Shown one piece after another: positions 26,382 to 37,590 of a stretch of DNA of 64,000 bases. Origin of the DNA: Roseateles violae (GTDB lineage: Bacteria; Pseudomonadota; Gammaproteobacteria; Burkholderiales; Burkholderiaceae_C); assembly GCF_030410485.1 (NCBI RefSeq), contig NZ_JAUHHC010000002.1, positions 248,001 to 312,000 of the forward strand. The letters run 5' to 3'. Made by a program: the position numbers and the translations under genes. The notes under the pieces are model-generated. The model saw only the letters and a program-made list of their open reading frames with translations, had not been told where the DNA came from and made no database searches. Position 1 is the first letter of the stretch, and each line of letters opens with the position of its first letter.

Positions 26382-26401
26382 GCGCCCCAGGAGATTCGGC
26401 A

Positions 26402-27175
26402 ATGAAAAAGCAAACGCATCTGAAGAAGGCGCTGGCCGCCGCCGCGCTGAGCCTGCTGGCCGCGGCCGGCGCGAGCGCGGCCTCGGTCCACACCGTTCCC
26501 TACGCGAGCCTGTCCGGCGCCGGCCAGATCGGCTTCGAGGGCCTGGCCGAGGGCCTGCTCGAGGGCGTCGTCGGCATCGGCAATGTGCAGTTCGGCGAGC
26601 GCTTCGCCGGCCAGGAGCTCAGCGTGAGCAAGGCGCCGCGGGCCGGGGAGATCGCGCAGGACTGGTTCGACCATCTCGGCTACGGCGCGCCGACGGCCGG
26701 CCTGAGCCTGCTGGCCGGCGCGGCCGGCGCCAATCTGGGCGTCTACGACTATGGAGACGCCGACGGCAAGGCGCTGGCCGGCATCGGCCCGCTGGGCGGC
26801 GAGGGCGGCGATGCCTTCGGCCTCGGCGCGATCTCGGCGCGCTTCGCCGCCGGCCAGTCGGCGCTGGGCTTCCAGCTCCGCGATGCCGATGGGGGCAATG
26901 GCTGGCTGGCGCTGTACCGCGCCGACGGCTCGCTGATCCAGAGCATCGCGCTGGGTCCGCTGCAGAACGGCTTCTATGCCTTCGCGCGCGAGGGCGGCGT
27001 GGCCGACATCGCCGGCTTCTCGCTCTACAACGCCGACCCCTTCTACGGCGTCGCGATCGACCAGCTGCGAATTGCCGGCGCCGTCACGGCCGTGCCGGAG
27101 CCGGCTTCGCCGCTGCTGATGCTGGCCGGCTTGCCGATCCTGGGCGCCGTCCTGCGGCGCCGCCTGCGCCGATGA
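26402..27175 (+). CDS. PEP-CTERM sorting-domain protein
   Basis: A 257-residue exported protein: signal peptide (KKALAAAALSLLAAAGASA), a beta-rich body rich in Gly/Ala with YDYGDADGK and FGLGAISARF, and a C-terminal PEP-CTERM tail made of VPEPAS, a hydrophobic helix and RRRLRR. PEP-CTERM tails are cut by an exosortase (EpsH/XrtA group) and go with extracellular polymer export. The ATG at 26402 follows CAGGAG, 20 bp after the pectate lyase stop, so they are probably co-transcribed. No exosortase is in the window. Function of the body is unknown. Confidence 0.88.
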   Translation: MKKQTHLKKALAAAALSLLAAAGASAASVHTVPYASLSGAGQIGFEGLAEGLLEGVVGIGNVQFGERFAGQELSVSKAPRAGEIAQDWFDHLGYGAPTAGLSLLAGAAGANLGVYDYGDADGKALAGIGPLGGEGGDAFGLGAISARFAAGQSALGFQLRDADGGNGWLALYRADGSLIQSIALGPLQNGFYAFAREGGVADIAGFSLYNADPFYGVAIDQLRIAGAVTAVPEPASPLLMLAGLPILGAVLRRRLRR

Positions 27176-27242
27176 GCGCGGCCCGCTGCCGTTTCTTTTC
27201 CTCATTGGTCCATTCTCGAACCCATCCGAACGGAGACAAGAC

Positions 27243-28088
27243 ATGAAGCAGAAGATGAGCAAGCGCCTGATCGCCCTGGCCCTGCTGGCCGCCGCCGGCG
27301 CCGCCCAGGCGGCGACCAGCCTGCACAACGGCGATTTCGCCTTTACCGGCGTCAACGGCAATACGACCGTGGGCGGCTGGTCTTTCGTCGCCTTTGTCGA
27401 CATCACGGCCGGCACGACGATCTATTTCACCGACACCAATGTGCTGCAGACGCCCACCTCATCGGGCGTGTTCTCGACCACGGCCGAGACCTTCTGGTCC
27501 TGGACCGCCGCCCGCGACGTCGCGGCGGGCACCTCGGTGGCCCTGCTGGGCACCGGCGTCAACGGTCAGTACGCGGCCAGGTCCGGTGCGGCCGGTGGCA
27601 CGGCCAATGGCACGGTGACGAATCTGAACGGGGGCGCCTCGAACATCTCGAGCGGCGGCGATGTGCTCTATGCCTACCAGGCGGCGAGCTACGCCGCCAA
27701 CTACCAGCCCTCGGCAATCACCTTCCTCGGCGCGATCTCGAACCGGACGACGCCCTTCGCGAGCTCGGACAACCCGGCCGGCGCCGGCCTCAGCGGCATC
27801 CAGCTGCGCGACTACCGGATCGACGCGGCGACGGCGACCCGCTACACGCAGTTCACCAAACAGGTGACGAGCAGCGACACGCCCTATGCCTCCTTGGCCG
27901 AGCTGAAGAGCGCGCTGGCCGTCAATGGCAACTGGACGACGGTGGCCGCCTCCAACACGACGCCCATCGTGTCGGATGTGCTGGCCGCGGCCCCGGTGAC
28001 GGCCGTGCCCGAGCCGTCCAGCTATGCCTTGCTGCTGGCCGGCCTGGGCGTCGTCGGCACGATCGCGCGGCGGCGCCGCACCGACTGA
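27243..28088 (+). CDS. PEP-CTERM sorting-domain protein
   Basis: A 281-residue exported protein with a signal peptide (LIALALLAAAGAAQA), a body that begins with FAFTGVNGNTTVGGWSFVAF and continues with DITAGTTIYFTDTN, resembling lamin-tail-like domains in other PEP-CTERM proteins, and a tail of VPEPSSYALLLAGLGVVG then RRRR. GGAGA precedes the ATG. It lies 67 bp after the previous PEP-CTERM gene, and a rho-independent terminator follows, so it closes this transcription unit. The two PEP-CTERM proteins share no body similarity that I can see. Confidence 0.88.
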   Translation: MKQKMSKRLIALALLAAAGAAQAATSLHNGDFAFTGVNGNTTVGGWSFVAFVDITAGTTIYFTDTNVLQTPTSSGVFSTTAETFWSWTAARDVAAGTSVALLGTGVNGQYAARSGAAGGTANGTVTNLNGGASNISSGGDVLYAYQAASYAANYQPSAITFLGAISNRTTPFASSDNPAGAGLSGIQLRDYRIDAATATRYTQFTKQVTSSDTPYASLAELKSALAVNGNWTTVAASNTTPIVSDVLAAAPVTAVPEPSSYALLLAGLGVVGTIARRRRTD

Positions 28089-28108
28089 GCGCTGTTGGAG
28101 AACGGCAG

Positions 28109-28132
28109 GGCGGCCCGTGTGGCCGCCTTTTT
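28109..28132 (+). terminator. rho-independent terminator
   Basis: Seven-base-pair stem GGCGGCC/GGCCGCC, loop CGTGT, followed by five T. It lies 20 bp after the second PEP-CTERM stop. There is no matching T-tract on the other strand, so it does not serve serB. Confidence 0.85.
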
Positions 28133-28139
28133 CTTTCGC

Positions 28140-28840
28140 TCAGCCGAACAGCGTCAGCAGCCGGTCCAGCCCGCCCTGGTTGATCGCGACCATCGCCTGC
28201 TCGCGCACCTTGGGCTTGGCATGGTAGGCGACCGAGAGCCCGGCCGCGCCCATCATCAAGAGGTCGTTGGCGCCGTCGCCGACGGCGATGCATTGCGCGG
28301 GCCGGGCGCCGATCTGCTCGGCGCATTGCAGCAGCATCCGGCGCTTCTCCTCGCCGTCGCAGATCTCGCCCCAGGCCTGCATCACCAGGCCGCCGCTCAG
28401 CGCGCCGTCGACGATCTCCAGCTCGTTGCTGCGCACGAAGTCCATGCCCAGCTCGGCGGCGACGTAGCGGGTGAAGAAGGTGAAGCCGCCCGAAACCAGC
28501 ACCAGCTTGAGCCCGGCCGCCTTCAGCGCCGCACACAGCTCGCGCGCGCCGGGGTTGAACTGCAGCTTGGTCGCCAGCACCTGCTCCAGCGCCGACACCG
28601 GCACGCCCTTCAGCAGCGCCAGGCGGCGGCGCAGGCTGTCCTTGAAGTCGGCGATCTCGCCGCGCATCGCGGCCTCGGTGATGGCGGCGACCTCGGCCTT
28701 CTTGCCGGCCGCGGCGGCGATCTCGTCGATGCACTCGATATTGATCAGGGTCGAGTCCATGTCGAAGGCGGCGAGACGGAAATCGGTGAGAAGCAGCGGC
28801 GGCGTGAAGCCTTGAATCACGAGATCGTTCATATTCGTCA

Positions 28841-28841
<1 letters not shown>
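28140..28841 (-). CDS. serB: phosphoserine phosphatase SerB
   Basis: Hydrolyses O-phosphoserine to serine, the last step of serine synthesis. The protein has 233 residues. HAD motifs are complete: FDMDST (nucleophile D27, D29), LVSGGFTFF, a conserved lysine in the cap-to-core region and GDGANDLLMM. Shorter than E. coli SerB because the N-terminal ACT-like region is missing, as usual in betaproteobacteria. The ATG at 28841 overlaps the mfd stop (TGATG), so it is translationally coupled to mfd; a second ATG at 28832 is also possible. Confidence 0.93.
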
Positions 28842-32299
<3,458 letters not shown>

Positions 32300-32396
32300 C
32301 GCGAGTAGGCACTACAAATAAGTTCAGCCCCGGAAAGGGGCGTCAGCCTCATTGTAGGCAGCCATGGCATGCTAGGGGCCGTTGGAGGTTGCAGTC

Positions 32397-33065
32397 ATGA
32401 CAATGCAGGTGGGCATCTATCTGTTCGACGAGGTCGAGGTGCTGGACTTCGCCGGCCCCTTCGAGGTGTTCTCGACCGCCGCGCGGCTGGCACGGCGCGA
32501 GGAGCAGCCCGAGCCCTTCGAGGTGCGCACCCTGGGGCCAAGTCTTGCGCCGGTGCGCGCGCGGGCCGGCCTGATGGTGACGCCCCAGCACGCGATCGCC
32601 GAGCATCCGGCGCTGGACCTCCTGATGGTGCCCGGTGGCGTCGTCGATGCCGAGCTGCAGCGCGAGGGCCTGGCCGACTGGCTGCTGGTGCAGAGCTGCA
32701 AGCTCAAGGTCTTGGCCTCGGTCTGCACCGGCGCCTTTCTGCTGGAAAAGGCCGGCCTGCTGAACGAGCGCGAGGCGATCACGCATTGGGAGGACATCGA
32801 CGCGCTGCGCGCCGCCTCGCATGCCTCGGGCTCGCTGCTGCGCGTGCTGGCCAACCAGCGCTGGGTCGAGGCCAAGCCGGCCGTACACCAGGGCGGTGTC
32901 TGTCGCCTGTTCAGCTCGGCCGGCATCTCGGCCGGCATCGACCTCAGCCTGCACCTAGTCGCCGAGCTGGCCTCGCCGGAGCTGGCGCGGCGCACGGCCC
33001 GGCAGATGGACTACGACTGGCGGGCGGCCAACGGCACGCTGGTGCAGGCCGCCTATGGTCGTTAG
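32397..33065 (+). CDS. DJ-1/PfpI superfamily protein
   Basis: A 222-residue cytoplasmic protein of the class I glutamine amidotransferase-like superfamily, of the type fused to AraC domains elsewhere but here alone. The nucleophile-elbow cysteine is C110 in SVCTGAFLLEKAGLL; a downstream WEDIDAL region and VCRLFSSAGISAGIDLSLHLV complete the fold. The ATG at 32397 was chosen because GGAGG lies eight bases upstream; a TTG at 32382 would start before that site. Related proteins include isonitrile hydratase (InhA); activity here is not shown. Divergent from mfd, convergent with the rlmN-like gene. Confidence 0.85.
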   Translation: MTMQVGIYLFDEVEVLDFAGPFEVFSTAARLARREEQPEPFEVRTLGPSLAPVRARAGLMVTPQHAIAEHPALDLLMVPGGVVDAELQREGLADWLLVQSCKLKVLASVCTGAFLLEKAGLLNEREAITHWEDIDALRAASHASGSLLRVLANQRWVEAKPAVHQGGVCRLFSSAGISAGIDLSLHLVAELASPELARRTARQMDYDWRAANGTLVQAAYGR

Positions 33066-34096
33066 GCGGCCCGGATTGGGATGCTGCGTCCCTTTGCTTC
33101 GCGCGCCCGCAGCTGCCCGCAGCCGCCGTCCACATCCTGGCCGGCCGAGTCGCGCAGCTTGGTCAGCACGCCGCGCTGGTGCAGGCGGCGGGCGATCTCG
33201 CGCGCCTTGTCCCAGCTGGGCCGCCTGAAGGCCAGGTCCGGGATGGTGTTGTAGGGGATCATATTGAGGATCGCGTAGCGGCCCTTCAAGAGCCGCACGA
33301 TGCCGTCCAGCTCGTCCTCGCCGTCGTTGACGCCGTCCAGCAAGGTCCACTGGTACTGGATCGGATAGCCGCTGGCGCGCGCATAAGCCTCGCCGGCCTC
33401 GACCAGCTCGTCGGGCGCGATCCGCGGCGCGCGCGGCAGCAACTGTTCCCGCAGCGCCGCCTTGCTCGTGTGCAAGGACAGCGCCAGCGCCGGCTTCACC
33501 TCGTCGGGTCCGAGCGCGTGCAGGCGCTCGAACACGCGCGGATCGCCGACGGTGGAGAACACCAGGTTCTTGTGGCCGATATTGCCCACCGTGCCCATCA
33601 GCTCGATTGCCTCGAGCACGTTGTCGAGGTTGTGGGCCGGCTCGCCCATGCCCATGAAGACGACCTTCTTCACCGGCCGCAGCCGGCGCGCCAGCGCCAG
33701 CTGGGCGACGATCTCGCCGCTGCTGAGCTGGCGGATCAGGCCCTCGCGACCGGTCATGCAGAACTGGCAGCCGACCGCGCAGCCGACCTGGCTGGACACG
33801 CACAGCCCCTCGCGCGGCAAGAGCACGCTCTCGACCGTCTGGCCGTCGGCCAGGCCGACCAAGAGCCGCGCCGAACCGTCCTCGCCCGGGTGTTCGGAGA
33901 TCAGCCGCGCGAGGCCCTGCAACTCGGCATCGAGCGCCGGCAGCGCCTCGCGCAGGGCGAGCGGCAGGAAATGTTCGGGCCGGCGGCGGCCGCGGTCGTG
34001 GGGCAGGGCCTGCACCCAGTCGCGCAGCACGCGCTGCTCGTGCTTGGGCAGGGCACCGAGCGCGCGCAGGCGCTGGCGGAGGGTGTCGATATGCAT
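33062..34096 (-). CDS. RlmN/Cfr-family radical SAM 23S rRNA/tRNA methyltransferase
   Basis: Radical SAM methylase of 344 residues. The [4Fe-4S] motif is C106-x3-C110-x2-C113 (CAVGCQFC). The two catalytic cysteines of the family are also present: C99 in LCVSSQVGC and C326 in DVDGGCGQL. MGMGEPAHN gives the SAM-binding GEP-like site. All this predicts C2 methylation of an adenine. In most Burkholderiales the main rlmN lies near ndk and ispG, so this copy beside ispD could be a paralog; the symbol is therefore left open. It ends on bases shared with the DJ-1 gene and is divergent from ispD. Confidence 0.85.
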   Translation of the reverse strand: MHIDTLRQRLRALGALPKHEQRVLRDWVQALPHDRGRRRPEHFLPLALREALPALDAELQGLARLISEHPGEDGSARLLVGLADGQTVESVLLPREGLCVSSQVGCAVGCQFCMTGREGLIRQLSSGEIVAQLALARRLRPVKKVVFMGMGEPAHNLDNVLEAIELMGTVGNIGHKNLVFSTVGDPRVFERLHALGPDEVKPALALSLHTSKAALREQLLPRAPRIAPDELVEAGEAYARASGYPIQYQWTLLDGVNDGEDELDGIVRLLKGRYAILNMIPYNTIPDLAFRRPSWDKAREIARRLHQRGVLTKLRDSAGQDVDGGCGQLRAREAKGRSIPIRAA

Positions 34097-34130
34097 GATG
34101 GTGGAAGGCGGCGATTTTAAGGGGCCTCCC

Positions 34131-34145
34131 TACAATGGCGGGATG
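34131..34145 (+). promoter_or_regulatory. candidate leaderless promoter of ispD
   Basis: TACAAT, five of six consensus matches, is followed by six bases and then the ATG at 34143. No Shine-Dalgarno is present. Best example of the leaderless pattern in this window. Confidence 0.5.
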
Positions 34146-34850
34146 ACGAACTACACAGTGGGCGTGCAGCCGCGCTGCTTTGCCCTGGTCCCGGCCGCCG
34201 GCGTCGGGGCGCGCTCCGGGGCCGACGGCCCCAAGCAATATGTGCCGCTGGCCGGTCGGGCGATGATGGCCCACACGCTGGCCGCCCTGGCCGCCGTGCC
34301 GGAGCTGGCCGGCACCCTGGTGATGCTGTCGCCGGACGATGATCGCTTCGAGGCGGTCGTGCCCGGCTTCGATGCGCAGTGGGTCGTCCGCCGCGGCGGC
34401 GCGACGCGGGCGGAGACGGTGGCCAACGGCCTGGAAGAGTTGCTGGCGCGCGGCGCCCAGCCGCATGACTGGGTGCTGGTGCACGACGCGGCGCGCTGCC
34501 TGATCCGGCCCGAATGGGTCGCGCGCCTGATCGCCGCCTGCGCCGACGACGAGGTCGGCGGCCTGCTGGCCCTGCCGTTGGCCGACACGCTCAAGCAGGC
34601 CAGCCACGGCCGGGTGATGGCCACCATCGACCGCAGCGCCAAATGGGCGGCGCAGACGCCGCAGATGTTCCGCCTGGGCCTGCTGCAGCCGGCCCTGCGC
34701 CAGGCCACGGAGGCGGTCACCGACGAGGCCAGCGCCATCGAGGCGCTGGGCCACCAGCCGCTGCTGGTCGAGGCCTCGCTGGAGAATTTCAAGGTCACCT
34801 GGCCGGCCGATTTCGCGCTGGCCGAACGTTTGCTGAGGAGTCGCGCATGA
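34143..34850 (+). CDS. ispD: 2-C-methyl-D-erythritol 4-phosphate cytidylyltransferase IspD
   Basis: Third step of the MEP isoprenoid pathway: MEP plus CTP gives CDP-methylerythritol. The protein has 235 residues. The nucleotide-binding N-terminus is LVPAAGVGARSGADGPKQYVPL with the conserved arginine and lysine; VHDAARCL holds the catalytic aspartate region; the C-terminus contains AQTPQMFR and a TDEASAIE stretch. An in-frame extension far upstream is not supported. Its stop overlaps the map start by 4 bp. Confidence 0.95.
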   Translation: MTNYTVGVQPRCFALVPAAGVGARSGADGPKQYVPLAGRAMMAHTLAALAAVPELAGTLVMLSPDDDRFEAVVPGFDAQWVVRRGGATRAETVANGLEELLARGAQPHDWVLVHDAARCLIRPEWVARLIAACADDEVGGLLALPLADTLKQASHGRVMATIDRSAKWAAQTPQMFRLGLLQPALRQATEAVTDEASAIEALGHQPLLVEASLENFKVTWPADFALAERLLRSRA

Positions 34851-35593
34851 CGGTCGAATCGGATCAGGATATCGCCGGCCTGCGGGCCGCCGGGCAGGTG
34901 GTCTCGACGGTGCTGAAGCGCATGCTCGATGCGATCAAGCCCGGCATGACGACATTGGAGCTGGACCAGATGGGCGCGGCCTGGCTGGCCGAGATGGGCG
35001 CCAAGTCGGCGCCGGCGACCAGCTACAACTTCCCCGGCGCCACCTGCATCAGCATCAACGAGCAGGCGGCCCACGGCATCCCGGGCTCGCGCAAGATCGT
35101 CAAGGGCGATGTCGTCAATGTCGACGTCTCGGCCGAGCTGGGCGGCTATTTCGCCGACACCGGCGGCACCCGCATCGTGCCGCCGACGACGCCGACCAAG
35201 ACCCAGTTGGTCTTCGCCGCCCAGTACGCGCTGGAACAGGCCTTGAAAGAGGTGCGCCACGGCGCGCGCCTGAACCGCATCGGTCATGCGATCTCGCGCG
35301 TCGCCCGCGCGCACCGTTTCAAGGTGATCGAGAACCTGTGCAGCCATGGCGTCGGCCGCTCGCTGCACGAGGAGCCCGAGTACATCCCCGGCTACTACGA
35401 CGATGCCGATCCCCGCTATCTGAGCGAAGGCATGGTGATCACGATCGAACCGTTCCTGTCGACCAAGAGCACGCGGGTCGAGGAGGAGGCCGACGGCTGG
35501 ACCCTGTCCGGCGCCAAGGGTAATCTCTCGGCCCAGTTCGAGCACACCTTGATCGTCACCCGCGGCGCACCGATCGTCGTGACCCGTCACTGA
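34847..35593 (+). CDS. map: type I methionine aminopeptidase
   Basis: Removes N-terminal methionine from nascent proteins using a dinuclear metal site. The protein has 248 residues. Metal ligands can be seen in VNVDVSAELGGYFADTGG (two Asp), SHGVGRSLHEEPEYIP (His), TIEPFL (Glu) and SAQFEHTLIVT (Glu). The ATG at 34847 overlaps the ispD stop and follows GAGGAG. Position between ispD and ispF is unusual, since these are often adjacent or fused; map more often sits beside rpsB or secY genes, so this may be a second map gene. Confidence 0.92.
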   Translation: MTVESDQDIAGLRAAGQVVSTVLKRMLDAIKPGMTTLELDQMGAAWLAEMGAKSAPATSYNFPGATCISINEQAAHGIPGSRKIVKGDVVNVDVSAELGGYFADTGGTRIVPPTTPTKTQLVFAAQYALEQALKEVRHGARLNRIGHAISRVARAHRFKVIENLCSHGVGRSLHEEPEYIPGYYDDADPRYLSEGMVITIEPFLSTKSTRVEEEADGWTLSGAKGNLSAQFEHTLIVTRGAPIVVTRH

Positions 35594-35718
35594 AATGAAG
35601 CCCCTCGTCCAAGGAGTACCTTGGCCGGTCCCCCGTGGGGAGGGCGATGCTTGCCGGCTCGACTGGCAAGCACATCGCCAGGACGGGCCGGCTTGGGAGC
35701 GGCCCGGCGCTCGGCCCG
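35594..35718. repeat. structured intergenic repeat, copy 1
   Basis: A 125-bp segment starting one base after the map stop. It shares the order AATGA-GCCCCTC, a hairpin with loop AGTA (stem CCAAGG/CCTTGG at 35609-35624), a C-run/G-run hairpin, a second stem (GCTTGCC/GGCAAGC), an ATCGCCA block and a 34-base segment (35685-35718) identical to copy 2. Stem sequences differ from copy 2 yet pairing is kept. No coding capacity. Confidence 0.7.
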
Positions 35719-35766
35719 CTGGGTTCAGACCTTGCGGGCGAATGGATTACTGAGAAGAGACTGCAC

Positions 35767-36246
35767 ATGAACATCCGCATCGGAGAGGGCTGGGACACGC
35801 ACCAGCTGGTCACCGGCCGCCCGCTGATCCTCGGCGGCGTCGAGATTCCGCACACGCATGGCCTGCTGGGCCATTCGGACGCCGACGCGCTCGCGCATGC
35901 GATCACCGACGCGCTGCTCGGCGCGGCGGCGCTGGGCGATATCGGCAAGCTGTTCCCGGACACGGCGGCCGAGTTCAAGGGCGCCGATTCGATGGTGCTG
36001 CTGGCCGAGGCCTATCGCAAGGTGCGCGAGGCCGGCTGGCAGATCGTCAATATCGACACGACCATCGTCGCGCAGGCGCCCAAGATGGCGCCGCATATCG
36101 CGGCCATGCGCGCGCGCCTAGCCGAGGTGCTGGGCATCGCCGCGAGCCAGATCAATGTGAAGGCCAAGACGGCCGAGAAGATGGGCCCGGTCGGCGAGGG
36201 GCGCGCGATCGAGGCGCGCGCCGTCTGCCTGCTGACGGCGGGCTAG
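35767..36246 (+). CDS. ispF: 2-C-methyl-D-erythritol 2,4-cyclodiphosphate synthase IspF
   Basis: Fifth step of the MEP pathway: cyclises CDP-methylerythritol phosphate with loss of CMP. The protein has 159 residues, standard size. Metal ligands appear in GWDTHQL (Asp, His) and in the [11 protein letters not shown] segment; IGKLFPDT and [14 protein letters not shown] close the site. The ATG at 35767 follows GAAGAGA; an in-frame reading from 35635 runs through repeat copy 1 and is rejected. Separated from ispD by map and the repeat. Confidence 0.96.
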   Translation: MNIRIGEGWDTHQLVTGRPLILGGVEIPHTHGLLGHSDADALAHAITDALLGAAALGDIGKLFPDTAAEFKGADSMVLLAEAYRKVREAGWQIVNIDTTIVAQAPKMAPHIAAMRARLAEVLGIAASQINVKAKTAEKMGPVGEGRAIEARAVCLLTAG

Positions 36247-36251
36247 GCGCC

Positions 36252-37514
36252 ATGGTGCGGCGACTGCTGGCCCTTTGCCTGCTCGCTGCGGCCGCCCAGG
36301 CCGGCGCCGCGGACCCGGATCCCTTCCCGCCGCTGGAGCGCTCCAGCACGGCCGAGCTGCGCTACCCGCTGGGTACCGAGAGCGAGCTGGCCGCCTATGC
36401 CGGCTGGTCCGATCTCGAGGCGCGCAGCCTGCGCCTGGCGACGCTGACGCGCGGCGCCTTCAGCGGCGCGGCCGGCCTGAAGATCCATTACCGGCTCTAC
36501 CGCCACCGTGCCGAGACGCGCGGCACCGTCGTGCTGGTGGCCGGCCGCACCGAGGGCCTGGTGATGTACCAGGAGCTGATCCTCGACCTGCTGCGCAATG
36601 GCTATTCGGTCCATATCCAGGATCACCGCGGCCAGGGCTTCTCGCAGCGCCTGCTGCCCGAGAAGCCCAGCCTCGGCCATGTCGACCAGTTCCAGCACTA
36701 CGTCGACGACCTGGCCGCCTTTATCGATGGCCCGTCCAAGGCGGCGCGCAGCCGCCGGCCGCTGTTCCTGCTGGCGCATTCGATGGGCGGCGCCGTGTCG
36801 GCGCTCTATCTTGAACAGCAGGCGGCGAATAGCGGCGTCGCCGCCGCCGCACTGGTGACGCCGATGATGGAACCCTGGGCCGACGGCGAGGCCGACGCCG
36901 GCCTGGCCGCGCGGCTGGCCGGCGGCTATTGCGCCCGCTTCAGTGTCGACGTCGGCCCGCTGGGCCGGCTGTCCGAGCAATATGCGGAGGGCAGCGACTT
37001 CGACAGCGAATACGCCAAAGTACGCGAGGCAGCCGCCGACGCCCCCAATGCGCTGACGCACAGCGCGCGGCGTTTCGCCCGCCATTGGCAGGCCCGCGAT
37101 GAGGCGCGCTGCACGGGCGAGGACTGCGGCTGGCCCGATGCCAAGATCGGCGGCCCGTCGCTGCGCTGGTTCAACCAGGCCTGCGTCGGCTCCGAGCAGG
37201 CGCGCGGCCCGGCCGCTGCCGGCATTCGCGTGCCCGTGCTGCTGCTGCAGGGCGGGCTGGACCGGGTCGTCAAGCCCGAGGCGCAGCAGAGCTTTTGCGC
37301 GCAGCTGAACAGCGGTTCGGGCACCGGCTACTGCGTCGGGCGTCGCCTGCCCGGGGCGCTGCACTCGATCTTTATCGAGGCCGATGCGCAGCGGCAGCCG
37401 GCCCTGCGCCGGGTGCTGGGCTTCTTCGATTGCGTGCGCGGCGAGAATGAGGCCCCTCGACCGGCGAGTACGCCGGTCGGCCCCCCGCGGGGGCGGCAAT
37501 GCTCGCGGCATTGA
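36252..37514 (+). CDS. exported alpha/beta hydrolase (lysophospholipase/S33-like)
   Basis: A 420-residue hydrolase with a signal peptide (LLALCLLAAAAQAGA). The core includes GTVVLVAGRTEG, HIQDHRGQGFS, the nucleophile elbow AHSMGG, VTPMMEPW, and a late catalytic His candidate in PGALHSIF. This is the lysophospholipase L2/monoglyceride lipase type (serine aminopeptidase S33). The gene starts six bases after ispF with no clear Shine-Dalgarno. The last 22 residues (from about 399) are encoded by repeat copy 2 and are Arg/Pro-rich, so the native C-terminus was probably shorter. Confidence 0.82.
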   Translation: MVRRLLALCLLAAAAQAGAADPDPFPPLERSSTAELRYPLGTESELAAYAGWSDLEARSLRLATLTRGAFSGAAGLKIHYRLYRHRAETRGTVVLVAGRTEGLVMYQELILDLLRNGYSVHIQDHRGQGFSQRLLPEKPSLGHVDQFQHYVDDLAAFIDGPSKAARSRRPLFLLAHSMGGAVSALYLEQQAANSGVAAAALVTPMMEPWADGEADAGLAARLAGGYCARFSVDVGPLGRLSEQYAEGSDFDSEYAKVREAAADAPNALTHSARRFARHWQARDEARCTGEDCGWPDAKIGGPSLRWFNQACVGSEQARGPAAAGIRVPVLLLQGGLDRVVKPEAQQSFCAQLNSGSGTGYCVGRRLPGALHSIFIEADAQRQPALRRVLGFFDCVRGENEAPRPASTPVGPPRGRQCSRH

Positions 37515-37567
37515 GCCGCCTGCATCGCCAGCTGGGCCGGCTTGGGAGCGGCCCGGCGCTCGGCCCG
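37446..37567. repeat. structured intergenic repeat, copy 2
   Basis: A 122-bp relative of copy 1. The first stem is GACCGGCG/CGCCGGTC (37459-37478) with the same AGTA loop, the second stem is GCGGC/GCCGC, and 37534-37567 is identical over 34 bases to copy 1. Here the repeat overlaps the 3' end of the hydrolase coding region and supplies its stop codon. Confidence 0.7.
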
Positions 37568-37590
37568 AAGGGCGGGACGAAGAGTCGTTT

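Noticed and set aside
35635-35766. Upstream in-frame extension of ispF
   Set aside because: It translates the structured repeat; the ATG at 35767 has a ribosome site and fits the family length.
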